Shown here: positions 62,716 to 64,000 of the stretch, piece after piece | Position numbering within the stretch: position 1 is the stretch's first letter | How the letters are laid out: the number at the start of each line of letters is the position of its first letter | DNA from: Rhodobacter sp. SY28-1 | GTDB taxonomy: Bacteria > Pseudomonadota > Alphaproteobacteria > Rhodobacterales > Rhodobacteraceae | Assembly (NCBI RefSeq): GCF_005222785.1 | Contig: NZ_STGH01000001.1 | Coordinates: forward strand, 124,001 to 188,000 | Reading direction: 5' to 3' | DNA length: 64,000 bases | Notes under the pieces: generated by a model | The model's database searches: none | What the model was told of the DNA's origin: nothing | The model's input: only the letters and a program-made list of their open reading frames with translations | Position numbers and translations under genes: made by a program

Positions 62716-64000
62716 TCCACGATACCCTGCCCTCCACCGGCTTTGACCCGACGAAAGGGCGGCCCGACACGATTGGCGCGAATTTTGACGGCGAAGGCAC
62801 AAACTTCGCCCTCTTTTCGGAGAGCGCGACGCGGGTCGAGCTTTGCCTCTACGATCCCGAGGGCAAGACCGAAACCGCCCGCCACGACCTGCCCGAAATG
62901 CAGGGTGGCATCTGGTTCGGCTACCTGCCCGGCATCCGTCCCGGTCAGGTCTACGGCTACCGCGTCCATGGCCCGTGGGAGCCCGAGGCGGGCCATCGCT
63001 TCAACCCGGCAAAGCTGCTCCTCGACCCCTATGCCCGCGAAATCCGCGGCGACATGGTCTGGGACCCGGCGGTCTTCGGCCATGTGGGCGATGACCTGAC
63101 GCGGGATGATCGCGATTCCGCCCCCTTCGTGCCGAAAGCCGTCGTCGCAGATCCCGAGTTCGACTGGGACGCCGACAAGGCCCTGCATCACCGCTGGGAA
63201 GAGACGCTGATCTGGGAGGCCCATGCCAAGGGGGCCACCATGCTGCATCCCGATGTCCCGGAAGGCGACCGCGGGTTCCTGTCAGGCCTCGCGTCGGACG
63301 CGGTGATCGACCATCTGCAGAGGATCGGCGTCACGGCGGTCGAGCTTTTGCCCATCCACGGTTTCCTGCATGACCAGATGCTGCTGGACAAGGGGCTGAA
63401 GAACTACTGGGGCTACAACACCCTGTCCTTCTTCGCCCCCCAGCGCGCCTACCTGAAGACCGGCCGCGCCGATGAGGTGAAGTCTGTCGTGCGTCGCCTG
63501 CACAAGGCCGGGATCGAGGTGATCCTGGACGTGGTCTACAACCACACCGCCGAAGGGTCCGAGCTGGGGCCGACTCTGTCCTTCCGCGGCATCGACAACG
63601 CCAGCTACTACCTTTTGGCGGAAGACAAGCGCCACTGTTTCGACACGACGGGTTGCGGCAATACCCTGAACGTCGCGCATCCGATGGTGCTGCGGATGGT
63701 GATCGACAGCTTGCGCTATTGGGTGCAGGTCTGCCATGTCGACGGCTTCCGCTTCGACCTCGCGTCGACCCTTGGCCGCGAGGCACAGGGGTTCGAACGC
63801 GAAGGCGCCTTCTTCGCCGCGATCCGGCAGGACCCGGTGCTGGCGCAGGTCAAGCTGATCGCCGAACCCTGGGACATCGGCGAAGGTGGCTATCAGGTCG
63901 GCGGCTTCCCCTTCCCGTTCCGGGAATGGAACGACAAGGCGCGCGACGACATGCGCGCGTTCTGGCGGCGCGACCCGGGGCTGAAGGGCGATCTGGCGCA
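62712..64000 (+). CDS. glgX: Glycogen debranching enzyme GlgX, truncated by the window edge
   Basis: The first 429 residues of a GH13 debranching enzyme. It starts MIHDTLPSTGFDPTKGRPDT and has the N-terminal CBM48-like module (GTNFALFSESATRVELCLYD, YGYRVHGPWEPEAGHRFNP), then the catalytic barrel: LDVVYNHTAEGSE (region I), VDGFRFDLASTL (region II with the nucleophile Asp), and VKLIAEPWD (region III acid/base Glu). It cleaves alpha-1,6 branches of glycogen outer chains. The frame stays open to base 64000 and the gene continues beyond it. ATGA overlap with glgC. Confidence 0.93.
   Translation, partial: MIHDTLPSTGFDPTKGRPDTIGANFDGEGTNFALFSESATRVELCLYDPEGKTETARHDLPEMQGGIWFGYLPGIRPGQVYGYRVHGPWEPEAGHRFNPAKLLLDPYAREIRGDMVWDPAVFGHVGDDLTRDDRDSAPFVPKAVVADPEFDWDADKALHHRWEETLIWEAHAKGATMLHPDVPEGDRGFLSGLASDAVIDHLQRIGVTAVELLPIHGFLHDQMLLDKGLKNYWGYNTLSFFAPQRAYLKTGRADEVKSVVRRLHKAGIEVILDVVYNHTAEGSELGPTLSFRGIDNASYYLLAEDKRHCFDTTGCGNTLNVAHPMVLRMVIDSLRYWVQVCHVDGFRFDLASTLGREAQGFEREGAFFAAIRQDPVLAQVKLIAEPWDIGEGGYQVGGFPFPFREWNDKARDDMRAFWRRDPGLKGDLA

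Overview
The window is high-GC alphaproteobacterial chromosome, most likely from the Rhodobacteraceae (Rhodobacter/Tabrizicola/Gemmobacter-like). The signs are a Rieske-cytochrome b-cytochrome c1 operon in fbcFBC order, a TRAP transporter, an alphaproteobacterial DinB with an N-terminal zinc ribbon, a lone 41-residue L36 gene, and a general resemblance of the proteins to that family. The genus is inferred. I saw no transposase, integrase, CRISPR array, rRNA or replication origin.

Layout. 0.1-5.2 kb: an AraC regulator divergent from pobA (4-hydroxybenzoate hydroxylase), which converges on a dctPQM TRAP operon. 5.7-8.2 kb: aroC and a TerC/Alx membrane protein. 8.2-16.5 kb: a seven-gene minus-strand operon for surface glycan work (GSCFA protein, SGNH-like protein, unknown protein, alpha/beta hydrolase-like protein, glycosyltransferase, unknown protein, and a sulfatase fused to RTX repeats). 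16.6-24.1 kb: dinB, a lower-GC two-gene membrane/TerB-like cassette, N-formylglutamate amidohydrolase, tRNA-Val(GAC), rpmJ, an exported protein, a PaiB-like protein, small unknowns and a GST. 24.3-27.0 kb: the bc1 complex. 27.0-30.4 kb: thiBPQ under a TPP riboswitch. 30.7-34.3 kb: a second glycosyltransferase operon with a paralogue of the first. 34.3-40.6 kb: WYL regulator/GST pair, EamA exporter, VOC protein, HU, AMP nucleosidase, methyltransferase and an SDR. 40.6-49.4 kb: a complete xylose regulon (ROK repressor, two tandem xylF, xylH, single-domain xylG, xylB, xylA). 49.5-60.7 kb: a GH3 glycosidase, a Ser/Cys hydroxyproline-epimerase-type enzyme, and a tightly overlapping operon of a ThDP enzyme, HyuA, HyuB, a uronate-dehydrogenase-like SDR and an FAD oxidoreductase, followed by a LysR regulator. 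60.8-64 kb: a DUF2383-type protein, then glgC and the start of glgX.

How the genes work together. Several blocks are transport-plus-catabolism modules. The xylose module is fully legible: import, isomerisation, phosphorylation and a repressor, with the same 17-bp element upstream of both xylF copies. PobA with a nearby TRAP carboxylate importer suggests aromatic acid use. The 51-60.7 kb operon looks like a catabolic pathway whose substrate I cannot name, and it is the best candidate here for undescribed metabolism. The two glycosyltransferase operons probably build and decorate one surface or secreted polysaccharide, with the RTX-sulfatase as a secreted modifying enzyme.

Limits. All functional calls come from reading translated motifs and gene order; no database search was possible. 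Starts were chosen from ribosome-binding sites, overlaps and family length. Operators are inverted repeats found by eye and are candidates only.
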